Origin: Aequorivita sp.
GTDB taxonomy: Bacteria > Bacteroidota > Bacteroidia > Flavobacteriales > Flavobacteriaceae
DNA: 64,000 nt
Direction of reading: 5' to 3'
Assembly (NCBI GenBank): GCA_024637015.1
Contig: JAGXGE010000015.1
Coordinates: forward strand, 124,001-188,000
Part shown: piece by piece, positions 15,666 to 23,918 of the stretch
How positions within the stretch are numbered: position 1 is the stretch's first letter
Layout: each line of letters begins with the position of its first letter
Notes under the pieces: generated by a model
Databases searched by the model: none
The model's input: only the letters and a program-made list of their open reading frames with translations
What the model was told of the DNA's origin: nothing
Position numbers and translations under genes: made by a program

Positions 15666-17765
15666 CTAATCAATAAAATAGTCCACCCGGGTCATACGAG
15701 TTTTTAATTTATCGACAATTGTTGCCAGATCTGAAGGAGGTGAAAAAGGGGGGCCGTCCATTATGTCCAATATAATATCCTTTATTTCCGGAATCTTATC
15801 AAGTACAGTTACATCCGGGAAAATATCATTTACAGCATTCGTAATTAAGTTTGTTCTTGGATAAACAACATCAGATCTAAGTTTTTGCATCAATCGAATT
15901 ACAGCGTTATTTTCACTATTAATTGAAGAAACGTTTGCACCTTCCAGCCAGCAAAGCATATAACATTGAAACCTGTCAATACCAAAGGTCTCATCACCGC
16001 AGTCTGTATAACAACTTGCAGATTCTGATTCAGAATTGGCAGGAATTGTTCCTTCAAAACTTGTATCTACGGTGTCAAAAAATATGGGTTTGTAATTTGG
16101 GTTTAAATTCGCTAATTCTTGCTGCATTGAATTAATAACTGTTTGCATAGTATTAACTACTGAACCTATTTGAACTGAGTTAAATCCGACTGCTGTGTTA
16201 ATATAATTAAATATTTTGTCGGGATCCGATTTTTGCCAGGAAATGCCTATAACTTTTGAAAAATCATTGGCCTTCATTGAATCTGGGTTTACGGCTTTCG
16301 CTGTCCCATCTCCATCGCCTGAAGGTAAAATATAGTCTCCGATGTTCACATTTCCTAAAACTAAAATAGGTACTTGCCCCATTAACGCCACTTTTTTAAA
16401 TTTACTTTGTTGGTTTTTTTCAGGCATAGCCCCTACAATGATGGGGTTACTAGTAATTGCCATAAATTGACTCGCGTCTGTAAAGGTTTTTGAAATAGTA
16501 CCACCTTTTACCCCCACAACTTCTCCAAATGAAATAGATTCATTGGGATAGGCTTTTAAAAGCCATTCGGCATAATCGGCACCTCCGGATGAATAACTCG
16601 CACCTGGTTGATCACTTAGGAGAATAATTTTTTCTGCTTGAATTAAACCTTTAACACAGTCTTTTAGGTGGTCGATAGTGTCGTCAAAATCGGCTTCTAC
16701 CCCCGCGGTCGGAATTGCAATTCCTAACTTAATTCCAGTCATAAATGCATGCCATAAGGCTTGCGAGTAGGATTTAGCGAACTCAATGGCAGTATCATTC
16801 TTAAAATATTTTTCTCTTAGAAAACTTTTATCCGATTCATTGTTAAGATCAAAACTATTACCATTAGACAAAACAACAGTATTTTGATCGGTTAATGTTG
16901 CTTCAATGATAAGAATAGCATCGCTTACAACATTCGCATTACCTTCAATTCTTGCAATTGCTTCGTCATTAGTATTGAAAAAGGTAATCCAATTATTTTC
17001 TGGTCCAGGCTCATCTTCGGTGACTTTTACTGCGATTCCTTGTTTTCCTCCTTCCACGCGTAAAGGATAAGCTCCATAAAAAGTGTCTGAACCATTAATC
17101 GCCGCATTAACCGTAACCTGACCATTCAAATTAGTAGCTTTGTTGTCTAAAGGATCCCCTACTGTAAGATCACCCGTAATCAAGGAATTTCCTTCACTGG
17201 TAATTTTTAATCGCACAATATCGTTTGTCACAATATTAAGATCGGTTTCATCCGCAGTTCCTAATTTATCTTCATTGGGGTCTGTATTAGTATTCCCAAC
17301 CAGCTTCCATACATTCCCATTTCCCGGGCCATCGGGCCCTTTATTACTTTCTACACTAGACGCTGTATTGGCATGAAAGGCATAGGGTACTGCATACAGC
17401 TGGCTGTTACTTATGGTTTTAAAGTTTGCAGTATTGTCTTCACTAATAGCAATTTCTATCCAGACCTCACCGGTACTCCAGGGGATTTCATTAAAATCAC
17501 CTTTTACAACTATTCCTTCTCCAATCACGATGGAGAATAATCCAAATTGATTTGTCGTTGGACGATGCTGTTCGGTATAATAGATTTCCGGAGTTTCAAG
17601 CGAGCTTTGTAAGCGTATTTGCAATGCGACTTCTTGGTTGGACATTACCTCTCCATCAAGATCTCTAGCTATGGCCTGATACTTCATTCCGTTAGGGACA
17701 GTTTGTGATAAAATTCCCGGGATAAAGAGAAAAACGGATACGATGGTTATTATAACATTTTTCAT
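15666..17765 (-). CDS. Secreted cell-surface protein with tail-fibre-like autoproteolytic-type domain
   Basis: A signal peptide (about residues 1-21, ending SQ) is followed by the N-terminal domain common in Bacteroidota surface proteins (GMKYQAIARDLDGEVMSNQEV, GLFSIVIGEG, YAVPYAFHANTA). The middle contains short repeated beta segments like those of phage tail proteins. Around residues 395-500, GGADYAEWLLK, GEVVGVKGG and ALMGQVPILVLGNVNIGDYI resemble the intramolecular chaperone/autoproteolytic (peptidase G2-like) domain of tail spikes. The C-terminal 150 residues are not recognised and include four Cys near SCYTDCGDE and CYMLC. It is probably a trimeric or fibrous surface protein. It follows a T9SS protein gene by 31 bp in the same operon. 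Confidence 0.7.
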   Translation of the reverse strand: MKNVIITIVSVFLFIPGILSQTVPNGMKYQAIARDLDGEVMSNQEVALQIRLQSSLETPEIYYTEQHRPTTNQFGLFSIVIGEGIVVKGDFNEIPWSTGEVWIEIAISEDNTANFKTISNSQLYAVPYAFHANTASSVESNKGPDGPGNGNVWKLVGNTNTDPNEDKLGTADETDLNIVTNDIVRLKITSEGNSLITGDLTVGDPLDNKATNLNGQVTVNAAINGSDTFYGAYPLRVEGGKQGIAVKVTEDEPGPENNWITFFNTNDEAIARIEGNANVVSDAILIIEATLTDQNTVVLSNGNSFDLNNESDKSFLREKYFKNDTAIEFAKSYSQALWHAFMTGIKLGIAIPTAGVEADFDDTIDHLKDCVKGLIQAEKIILLSDQPGASYSSGGADYAEWLLKAYPNESISFGEVVGVKGGTISKTFTDASQFMAITSNPIIVGAMPEKNQQSKFKKVALMGQVPILVLGNVNIGDYILPSGDGDGTAKAVNPDSMKANDFSKVIGISWQKSDPDKIFNYINTAVGFNSVQIGSVVNTMQTVINSMQQELANLNPNYKPIFFDTVDTSFEGTIPANSESESASCYTDCGDETFGIDRFQCYMLCWLEGANVSSINSENNAVIRLMQKLRSDVVYPRTNLITNAVNDIFPDVTVLDKIPEIKDIILDIMDGPPFSPPSDLATIVDKLKTRMTRVDYFID

Positions 17766-17796
17766 AATAAGAATATTTAATTGGTTATTAGCGTAG

Positions 17797-18285
17797 TTAT
17801 AGTTTTATGATCTTGTGCGATTCAACATTGAAGCCGCCATTATCGGTTATTTTTAAGAGGTATAATCCGGCCGATAACCCAGCCATATTTATATGAGTGG
17901 TTCTAAACCCCTGATTCAATTTAACTTGTTGTAACATTCTACCATGTATATCGTAGAGGCTTAGCATAAATAGATCATGATCGCTAGTGTTAAGACTGAT
18001 ATTAAAATCCGTAGCCGTTGGGTTTGGAAATATGTTGAAAGACAGCAGAGGATGGGACATCCTCAGGTTTTTTTGGTCAAATGTTTGTTGAAAACCCTGA
18101 GTCAATATGATGTGGCTTTGCCTTACCGTTTCAACAAAACTCTCACCTATGGTCCATTCTATAGTGAGATATTCATTTTTGTCGATATTTCCTTGTGATG
18201 AAATAACAGAGAGTGATACACTTTGGGAATAGGAAAGTGTAGAAACAGCCATTAGAAGAACTGCCAGAGATAAGAATTTTTTCAT
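17797..18285 (-). CDS. Small secreted protein with T9SS type A sorting domain
   Basis: The signal peptide is MKKFLSLAVLLMAVSTLSYS. The N-terminal mature part (VISSQGNIDKNEYLTIEWTIGE, ILTQGFQQTF) is a short beta domain often found before sorting domains in Flavobacteria. The C-terminal 80 residues are a type A sorting domain: NIFPNPTATDFNISL, LYDIHGRMLQQ, LSAGLYLLKIT and a basic end. The mature domain is small, so it is likely a surface anchor or carrier. It is the first gene of a two-gene operon with the tail-fibre-like protein. Confidence 0.88.
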   Translation of the reverse strand: MKKFLSLAVLLMAVSTLSYSQSVSLSVISSQGNIDKNEYLTIEWTIGESFVETVRQSHIILTQGFQQTFDQKNLRMSHPLLSFNIFPNPTATDFNISLNTSDHDLFMLSLYDIHGRMLQQVKLNQGFRTTHINMAGLSAGLYLLKITDNGGFNVESHKIIKL

Positions 18286-18799
18286 GATTATAATATTAAA
18301 ATATGAATAATTAAATCACGCAAAATCAAAAAGTAGTAAGCCCAAAATCAATAAATATTTGAGCAGCGGTTAAGCTTTCATCAGTCAATTAATTTCTTGG
18401 GGATACCTAAGGGGAATTACTAAGGTATTCATTAATCGTCTAATATCCAATTAATTACATAAAAAAACGTTGAATAGCTATTTTTAAAGATAATCCTACA
18501 TTAATTTACAGGAATATAGTTGTAACATGTTGGCTTATAGTGTGTAATATAATTTGTTTTGGTGTATAGCTATTTGAGGACAAGACAGTTTTAAAACTTC
18601 TAAAATAACTCCAGAGTAGTTTTAAAAGAAGTGAAGTTTTAGATATTGAAAAAATTTCTAAGTTATTTAAATTATATTTGAGTAATGTTCCCAAATACCC
18701 TATATAATTTAGGATAGAATAAAAGTGATATTGAACATACTTCTATTTTTTAAGTTTCAAAATGGAGTATTTTTAGAAAGAAACAAAATTACATAGAAG
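18286..18799. other. Intergenic region without recognised genes
   Basis: This 514-bp AT-rich spacer separates divergent transcripts. It must contain the promoters for 18285 (-) and 18800 (+), but I find no convincing TTTG-N20-TAnnTTTG match. A 62-codon frame on the minus strand has no coding character. I see no terminator or RNA gene. Confidence 0.4.
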
Positions 18800-20467
18800 T
18801 TGAAACCAACTACTCAATACACAAAAAGTGGTCGTATTAATATCGCCTATCAGGTCTTCGGTTCAGGTCCCGTAGACTTGGTCTACATCCCTGGGTGGGT
18901 CTCAAATATTGACTGGATGTGGAATTGCCCAGAACTGGTGAGTTTTCTACAAGAACTGGGAAAAATAGCACGAGTTATTTTATTTGACAAGCGAGGAACT
19001 GGACTTTCTGATCGTATCATTGAGCTTTCAACACTTGAAGAAAGAATGGACGACATCCGTGCTGTAATGGACGCTGTAAGATCCAAAAAAGCTGTTTTGT
19101 TTGGGCATTCAGAAGGGGGTTCTGTTTCAGCTCTCTTTGCAGCTACCTATCCCGACAGAACTATTTCTTTAATCACATTTGGCATATTTGCAAAACGGAG
19201 ATATGCTCCAAATTATCCTTGGGCTCCTACTGATGAAGAACGTCAGGCTGTATACGATATGATTGAAAATCGTTGGGGAAGTGGAAATATGGGTCTGGAA
19301 TCCTTGGCGCCTTCTAAAGCTAATGATAAGGTATTTATGGATTGGCTCGCTAATTATTTTCGTTCAGGAGCAAGCCCTAATGCTGCTATGGTTCTTACCA
19401 AGATGAATACTCAGGTTGATATTATTGATATTTTAGGGTCGATAAAAGTACCTGCTTTAATAATGCAGCGAACAAATGATATTGATGTTAAAATTGAAGA
19501 AGGCCGTTTTATTGCGGAGCGGATTCCCGACGCTAAATTTGTAGAACTAGAAGGGAATGATCATTTATTCTGGGTAGGGAATACTGAAATGGTTTTAAAT
19601 GAGATTAAATATTTTGTTAGCAATACAAAACCCGAGATTGTTTATGAAAGAAGTCTTTTTACAATAGGAGCAGCAAGAATAATATCAGACAAGAGACTGA
19701 ATGAAGATCAGCAAGAGTTTTTTAATCAATATGTAGCACAATTCAATGGCCAAATAATTCAAGGCGATGGGCAAACTTTTATGGCTACTTTTGAGGGACC
19801 GAGTAAAGCTGTTAATTGTGCATTTGGATTGATTGACGCGGCAAAAAGTCTAAATTCAACAATTATAATAGGTATCCATATTAAAGAAGGTTCTGTGGAA
19901 GAGTCTAATTTTATAAGTGAAGAAACAGGTTTGTTTATAGAGTCTATTTTTGAACAAGCAGAGCCGAATCAAATTCTTATAACCCAAACTGTAAAATACC
20001 TGTTATTAGGAGCCGGATTGAATTTTTCTCAAAACAAGAAACCAGTTTTTGAAACTGTTTCTGGAGAACCCTATTTTCTTTTTTCTGTTGATGATGACCT
20101 AATTGAAAATAACCAATCAACTAGTTTTCATTTCGACCAACTTCCAAAAAACAATTCTTTCCTAGAAAGTGTACTTCAAAGTATTGATGCTCATATCGAT
20201 GATGAATTATTTAGTGTAGAGAAACTTTGTAAAGAAATTGGTATTAGTGACCGCCAATTGCAACGTAAGCTCAAGGCGATTACCAGTAAATCCCCCAATC
20301 AATTAATTTCTTCCGTACGTCTTCATAGAGCCAAAGAGTTATTGCTTGAAAACGAATATAATATTGCAGAAGTCGCCTATCAAACTGGCTTTTCAAATCC
20401 TTCTTATTTCTCAAAATCCTTCAAAAAAGAATTTGGTGTAACGCCATCTGATTTTCTTCAAAAATAA
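18800..20467 (+). CDS. Three-domain regulator: alpha/beta hydrolase, degenerate class III cyclase domain, AraC helix-turn-helix
   Basis: Residues about 1-275 form an alpha/beta hydrolase: oxyanion segment PGWVSN, nucleophile Ser104 in FGHSEGG, an acid near Asp227-229, and His255 in GNDHLF. Residues about 283-430 resemble the class III adenylate/guanylate cyclase domain that follows this hydrolase type in many proteins. The usual FTDIVGS is replaced by SLFTIGA, losing a metal Asp, although GDG is kept (322-324), so catalysis is doubtful. Residues about 460-555 are an AraC DNA-binding domain (LCKEIGISDRQLQRKLK; EVAYQTGFSNPSYFSKSFKKEFG). The likely role is ligand-responsive transcription control, with the hydrolase acting as sensor or signal-removing enzyme. 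Start is TTG; no better start is visible. Confidence 0.85.
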   Translation: MKPTTQYTKSGRINIAYQVFGSGPVDLVYIPGWVSNIDWMWNCPELVSFLQELGKIARVILFDKRGTGLSDRIIELSTLEERMDDIRAVMDAVRSKKAVLFGHSEGGSVSALFAATYPDRTISLITFGIFAKRRYAPNYPWAPTDEERQAVYDMIENRWGSGNMGLESLAPSKANDKVFMDWLANYFRSGASPNAAMVLTKMNTQVDIIDILGSIKVPALIMQRTNDIDVKIEEGRFIAERIPDAKFVELEGNDHLFWVGNTEMVLNEIKYFVSNTKPEIVYERSLFTIGAARIISDKRLNEDQQEFFNQYVAQFNGQIIQGDGQTFMATFEGPSKAVNCAFGLIDAAKSLNSTIIIGIHIKEGSVEESNFISEETGLFIESIFEQAEPNQILITQTVKYLLLGAGLNFSQNKKPVFETVSGEPYFLFSVDDDLIENNQSTSFHFDQLPKNNSFLESVLQSIDAHIDDELFSVEKLCKEIGISDRQLQRKLKAITSKSPNQLISSVRLHRAKELLLENEYNIAEVAYQTGFSNPSYFSKSFKKEFGVTPSDFLQK

Positions 20468-20499
20468 GTACAGTAGTTCTCATTTCGGAAATGTGATAC

Positions 20500-20655
20500 C
20501 CCGTCGGTCTTGTAACATTTTACGTCGTAAAAGTTGCTATTACCGACCTCAATGTTAGAAAATTGATAGCAAATCAAGTGGGTTCACAAATTAAAATAGC
20601 CTTAAGTCATTTATCTTCTGGAACATACTTATTAATCTTACAAGAGGTGAGATAG
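20500..20655 (+). pseudogene. Remnant of a T9SS sorting-domain protein
   Basis: After an in-frame TGA, about 51 codons read ...VAITDLNVRKLIANQ, then ALSHLSSGTYLLILQEVR and a stop. This is the end of a type A sorting domain (compare IYDLTGRLVQ...LSAGxYLLxI). No start codon or upstream body remains, so only the 3' end of a lost surface-protein gene is left. Confidence 0.6.
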
Positions 20656-20723
20656 TAAGTGCCGAGAAAATAATGAAAGATTAATGAAGGGCAAACTCTA
20701 ACTTTTTAAATTAAGCTTTTACT

Positions 20724-20753
20724 AAGTGGTTCCACCAAGGAGCCACTTTTTTA
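20724..20753 (+). terminator. Rho-independent terminator
   Basis: AAGTGGTTCC pairs with GGAGCCACTT over 10 bp (one G-T pair) around a short loop, followed by six T residues. It would end transcripts from the 18800 gene or from the decayed gene. Confidence 0.85.
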
Positions 20754-20807
20754 TATGAATCTCTCGCTAATATTCAGTTTCAAAAGAATATGTCGGAATT
20801 GTAATAG

Positions 20808-20897
20808 TACGTCGTTTTTGTTGTAACGCCTTGTCGCAAATGTTTACGTTTTCGACGTATTTGTTACACGCTAACTATCTTTAACACAATACTTTTG
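20808..20897 (+). promoter_or_regulatory. Interleaved inverted repeats and -7 element upstream of the nitrogen cluster
   Basis: TACGTCG (20808-20814) and CGACGTA (20853-20859) are complementary, as are TGTAAC (20822-20827) and GTTACA (20863-20868); the two pairs interleave. TACTTTTG (20890-20897) is a perfect TAnnTTTG -7 element, 29 bp before a small membrane-protein gene, but I see no TTTG at the usual distance. The repeats may be operator sites that substitute for a -33 element. Confidence 0.4.
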
Positions 20898-20926
20898 CCC
20901 TGAATTAATTCATTAAAAACAAAGTC

Positions 20927-21037
20927 ATGATACTATTATTAATTATGTTTTTCGCTGCACTGGTCATATTGTATTTATATGCGCTAGTATGTTCAATTAG
21001 AGAAAATAAAAAGTTGAATAAAGAATTTTTTAAGTGA
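20927..21037 (+). CDS. 36-residue single-span membrane protein
   Basis: ATG at 20927 opens a short frame with a hydrophobic N-terminal span (MILLLIMFFAALVILYLYAL) followed by a basic cytoplasmic tail (RENKKLNKEFFK) and TGA. It lies 30 bp downstream of a TAnnTTTG -7 element and upstream of the glutamine synthetase cluster. Small proteins of this form are easy to miss. The clean span-plus-basic-tail design supports translation, but it is not proven. Confidence 0.4.
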   Translation: MILLLIMFFAALVILYLYALVCSIRENKKLNKEFFK

Positions 21038-21100
21038 TTACTAAAAAATCTGAATGATCAATCACAACATTATTATTTAAAAACAATTAAAAAAACGGAA

Positions 21101-21220
21101 ATGAAAATTATAAACCAATATACACACTTAGATAGACCCAAACAAACTATGGGGAGCCAATGGAATTCTAAGAGAAGATTCCACTATGCACAAAAACAAA
21201 ATTTTACAAAACAATTATAA
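21101..21220 (+). CDS. 39-residue basic peptide upstream of glutamine synthetase
   Basis: ATG at 21101 opens a 39-codon frame ending in TAA at 21220, 18 bp before the glutamine synthetase start. The peptide is very basic (WNSKRRFHYAQKQNFTKQL at its end) and carries four Gln codons in the last 15. It may be a leader peptide that couples translation to synthetase expression, or simply chance. I do not recognise a family. Confidence 0.35.
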   Translation: MKIINQYTHLDRPKQTMGSQWNSKRRFHYAQKQNFTKQL

Positions 21221-21238
21221 ACTTTAAATCAATTTATT

Positions 21239-22249
21239 ATGGAAACTTACAAATGCGAGTACATCTGGTTAGACGGTTATCAACCAGAAGCCAATCTAAG
21301 AAGTAAAACGAAAATTGTTCAACTAAACCACCCACCGTCTTTAGAGAATTTATCTCTTTGGTCTTATGATGGAAGCTCAACAAAACAGGCTGAAGGAAGC
21401 TCTTCAGATTGTGTATTGAAACCTGTAAAAGTATACAACGATGCAGGGAGAAAAAACGGATATTTAGTGCTTTGTGAAGTGCTGAATCCAGACCTTACAC
21501 CCCACTCGAGTAATCATCGGGCTTCGTATGAAAATATCAAAGATTTTTGGTTCGGCTTCGAACAGGAGTATGTTATTACCAAGAACGGAAAACCACTTGG
21601 ATTTCCTCAGGAAGGATTTCCAGCTCCACAAGGGCAATATTATTGTGGAATTGGAACCGAAAATGTTGTTGCGAGAGACTTCGTTGAAGAACACCTGGAA
21701 CTATGTCTGGACTGTGGACTCAATATAACAGGTATAAATGCTGAAGTTATGGTAGGCCAATGGGAATATCAACTATTAGGAAAAGGGAGCAAAGATGCTG
21801 CCGATGATCTATACGTTTCACGGTATTTATTGTACCGAATGGCTGAAAAGCACGGTTTAAAAATCGAGCTACATCCAAAACCTGTAAAAGGCGATTGGAA
21901 TGGATCCGGAATGCATGCTAATTTCTCTAACGAAAGGATGAGAACAGAAGGAGGAGCAGATTATTTTGAAATGATTATAAACAATCTGAAAGACAATCAT
22001 GCAGAGCACATTGCTCATTATGGATCAATGAATAATGAAAGACTTACAGGGCTGCATGAGACACAAGCGATTGATCGCTTTTCATACGGCGTAAGTGATC
22101 GTGGAGCATCTATCCGAATTCCATTAACCACTGTAGAAAATGAATGGAAAGGATATTTGGAAGATAGAAGGCCTGCTTCTAACGCTTGTCCCTACCAAAT
22201 TGCAGCAAAAATAACAAACACTGTATCCATGGACACTTTGGTGTCGTAG
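21239..22249 (+). CDS. glnII: Glutamine synthetase type II
   Basis: The enzyme makes glutamine from glutamate, ammonia and ATP. The 336-residue length and sequence match the short GSII form found in eukaryotes and some bacteria. Visible are EYIWLDG, LWSYDGSSTKQAEGSSSD, the FWFGFEQEY active-site Glu motif, GINAEVMVGQWEYQ, the NGSGMHANFS motif with the catalytic His, ERLTGLHETQ, and the DRGASIRIP arginine segment. It is first in a three-gene cluster with a glutaminase and an ammonium transporter. A strong terminator separates it from the glutaminase, so its expression can be set independently. Confidence 0.95.
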   Translation: METYKCEYIWLDGYQPEANLRSKTKIVQLNHPPSLENLSLWSYDGSSTKQAEGSSSDCVLKPVKVYNDAGRKNGYLVLCEVLNPDLTPHSSNHRASYENIKDFWFGFEQEYVITKNGKPLGFPQEGFPAPQGQYYCGIGTENVVARDFVEEHLELCLDCGLNITGINAEVMVGQWEYQLLGKGSKDAADDLYVSRYLLYRMAEKHGLKIELHPKPVKGDWNGSGMHANFSNERMRTEGGADYFEMIINNLKDNHAEHIAHYGSMNNERLTGLHETQAIDRFSYGVSDRGASIRIPLTTVENEWKGYLEDRRPASNACPYQIAAKITNTVSMDTLVS

Positions 22250-22273
22250 AGGAGAAAATTGAACCAGTGAAAA

Positions 22274-22307
22274 GGAGACCATTGTGGGGATGGTCTCCTA
22301 TTTTTTA
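22274..22307 (+). terminator. Rho-independent terminator
   Basis: GGAGACCA and TGGTCTCC form a perfect 8-bp stem with a 9-nt loop, followed by TATTTTTT. It ends the glutamine synthetase transcript. Confidence 0.88.
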
Positions 22308-22323
22308 ATTTAATATAGAAACT

Positions 22324-23910
22324 ATGATCTCTACAACACAATTAGATGAGCATGCATCAGATTCATTGTTTAAGATGCTTGATGCTGAAAATAAAAAGAG
22401 CATAACATCGAATACATTCTTAAATCAACTTGCTGAAAATGGTATTTTAGAAGATGATCCAAGAATGCGAGAGTTGTTGCATAGCTTTACCTTTAAAGTA
22501 CCGAAGGATACTAAAACCATTACTCAAGCAGAATTTAATGACATACTAAAGCAAAATGCTTTAGTAAAAAAGTCCCTTTCAAAAAACTTGGTCATTCCAG
22601 ATTTTGAATCCTTCTGCAAACATATTGAAGATATTTTTTTTGAAACAAGAAAAAACAAAACCGGAAAAGTAGCAGATTATATTCCACAGTTAGCACGTGT
22701 CAATCCAGAGCAATTTGCTATTTCTATCTGTACTGTAGACGGGCAACGTTTTTCAATAGGAGACTCTAATGTTGACTTTTGCTTGCAATCTTCTTGTAAA
22801 CCCATCAACTATTGTCTTGCACTGGAGGAGCTTGGAGAGCAGAAAGTACATAGTCACGTTGGACGTGAACCTAGCGGGCAATCCTTCAACGAGCTGGCGC
22901 TTAATTTGAAAGGGCTTCCTCATAATCCTATGATAAATGCTGGTGCGATGATGAGTTGTTCGCTTATAGACCGCAAAAACAGTATTGCAGACCGGTTCGA
23001 CAAAGTGAATAGAACATGGAAAGCACTATGTGCAGAAAAAGCTGTTAGCTTTAACAACTCGGTCTACCTATCTGAAAGACAAACTGCAGATCGAAATTTT
23101 GCACTAGCTTATTTTATGAGAGAGAAAAATGCGTTTCCTGAAAAAACAAATTTGACCGAAACCTTAGAATTTTATTTTCAGTGTTGTTCAATCGAGTCAA
23201 AAACCTACGACCTAGCGGCTGCTGCTGCAACACTTGCAAATGCAGGGACCAATCCATTAACGGGTGAAGTTATTTTTAAATCTTCTACGGTTCAAAATTG
23301 TTTGTCGTTAATGCTAAGTTGTGGTATGTATGATTTTTCTGGAGAATTTGCTTTTAAAATCGGCCTACCAGCTAAGAGTGGTGTTTCTGGTGCTTTAATG
23401 CTGGTGATTCCTAATGTAATGGGTATTAGTATATGGTCCCCTAGATTAGATGAGATTGGCAATTCGGTTCGTGGTGTAGAATTCTGTAAACGTCTTGTAG
23501 AGCGTTTCAGCTTCCATCAATATGATTCATTAACAGGACATTCAACTAAAATCAACCCTAGAAAAAAGGAGAAAGAAGTAAAGGCTTCGAAAGTAATGGA
23601 ACTCATCTGGTCTGCAAGCCATGGAGATTTAGATGAAATACTTCGCCTAGAGGCAGAAGGTGTGAGCCCTGATATAGCAGATTATGATGGACGCACGCCA
23701 CTTCATCTAGCAACATCTGAGGGACAATTAGAAGTAGTAAAGCATCTTATTTCAAAAAATGTAAACCTTAGTCCGAAAGATAGATGGGGCAACACACCTA
23801 TGGAGGACGCAATTAAGTTTAAGCATAAGGAAATACAAAAATTGCTAGAGCAAGCGATTAAATCTTGTAATAGCAAAAAGGATAAAGTAATAGAAAGTAT
23901 ACTTATATAA
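22324..23910 (+). CDS. glsA: Glutaminase with N-terminal helical domain and C-terminal ankyrin repeats
   Basis: The enzyme hydrolyses glutamine to glutamate and ammonia. The central domain (about residues 95-400) has the serine-dependent beta-lactamase-like fold: YIPQLARVNPEQFAIS, the SxxK motif in QSSCKPINY (about residue 156), HVGREPSG, PHNPMINAGAM, and SGVSGALMLVIPNVMG. The first 90 residues resemble the EF-hand-like N-terminal region of animal-type glutaminases, and the last 110 contain ankyrin repeats (DYDGRTPLHLATSEGQLEVVKHL; DRWGNTPMEDAIKF). This long architecture is like eukaryotic glutaminase and unlike the ~300-residue bacterial enzyme. It is 8 bp from the ammonium transporter gene, so the two are co-transcribed. 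Confidence 0.93.
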   Translation: MISTTQLDEHASDSLFKMLDAENKKSITSNTFLNQLAENGILEDDPRMRELLHSFTFKVPKDTKTITQAEFNDILKQNALVKKSLSKNLVIPDFESFCKHIEDIFFETRKNKTGKVADYIPQLARVNPEQFAISICTVDGQRFSIGDSNVDFCLQSSCKPINYCLALEELGEQKVHSHVGREPSGQSFNELALNLKGLPHNPMINAGAMMSCSLIDRKNSIADRFDKVNRTWKALCAEKAVSFNNSVYLSERQTADRNFALAYFMREKNAFPEKTNLTETLEFYFQCCSIESKTYDLAAAAATLANAGTNPLTGEVIFKSSTVQNCLSLMLSCGMYDFSGEFAFKIGLPAKSGVSGALMLVIPNVMGISIWSPRLDEIGNSVRGVEFCKRLVERFSFHQYDSLTGHSTKINPRKKEKEVKASKVMELIWSASHGDLDEILRLEAEGVSPDIADYDGRTPLHLATSEGQLEVVKHLISKNVNLSPKDRWGNTPMEDAIKFKHKEIQKLLEQAIKSCNSKKDKVIESILI

Positions 23911-23918
23911 AAACAAAA

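Noticed and set aside
18506-18694. 62-codon frame on the minus strand in the spacer
   Set aside because: Ser/Leu/Thr-rich with no motif, no promoter and no neighbour coupling.
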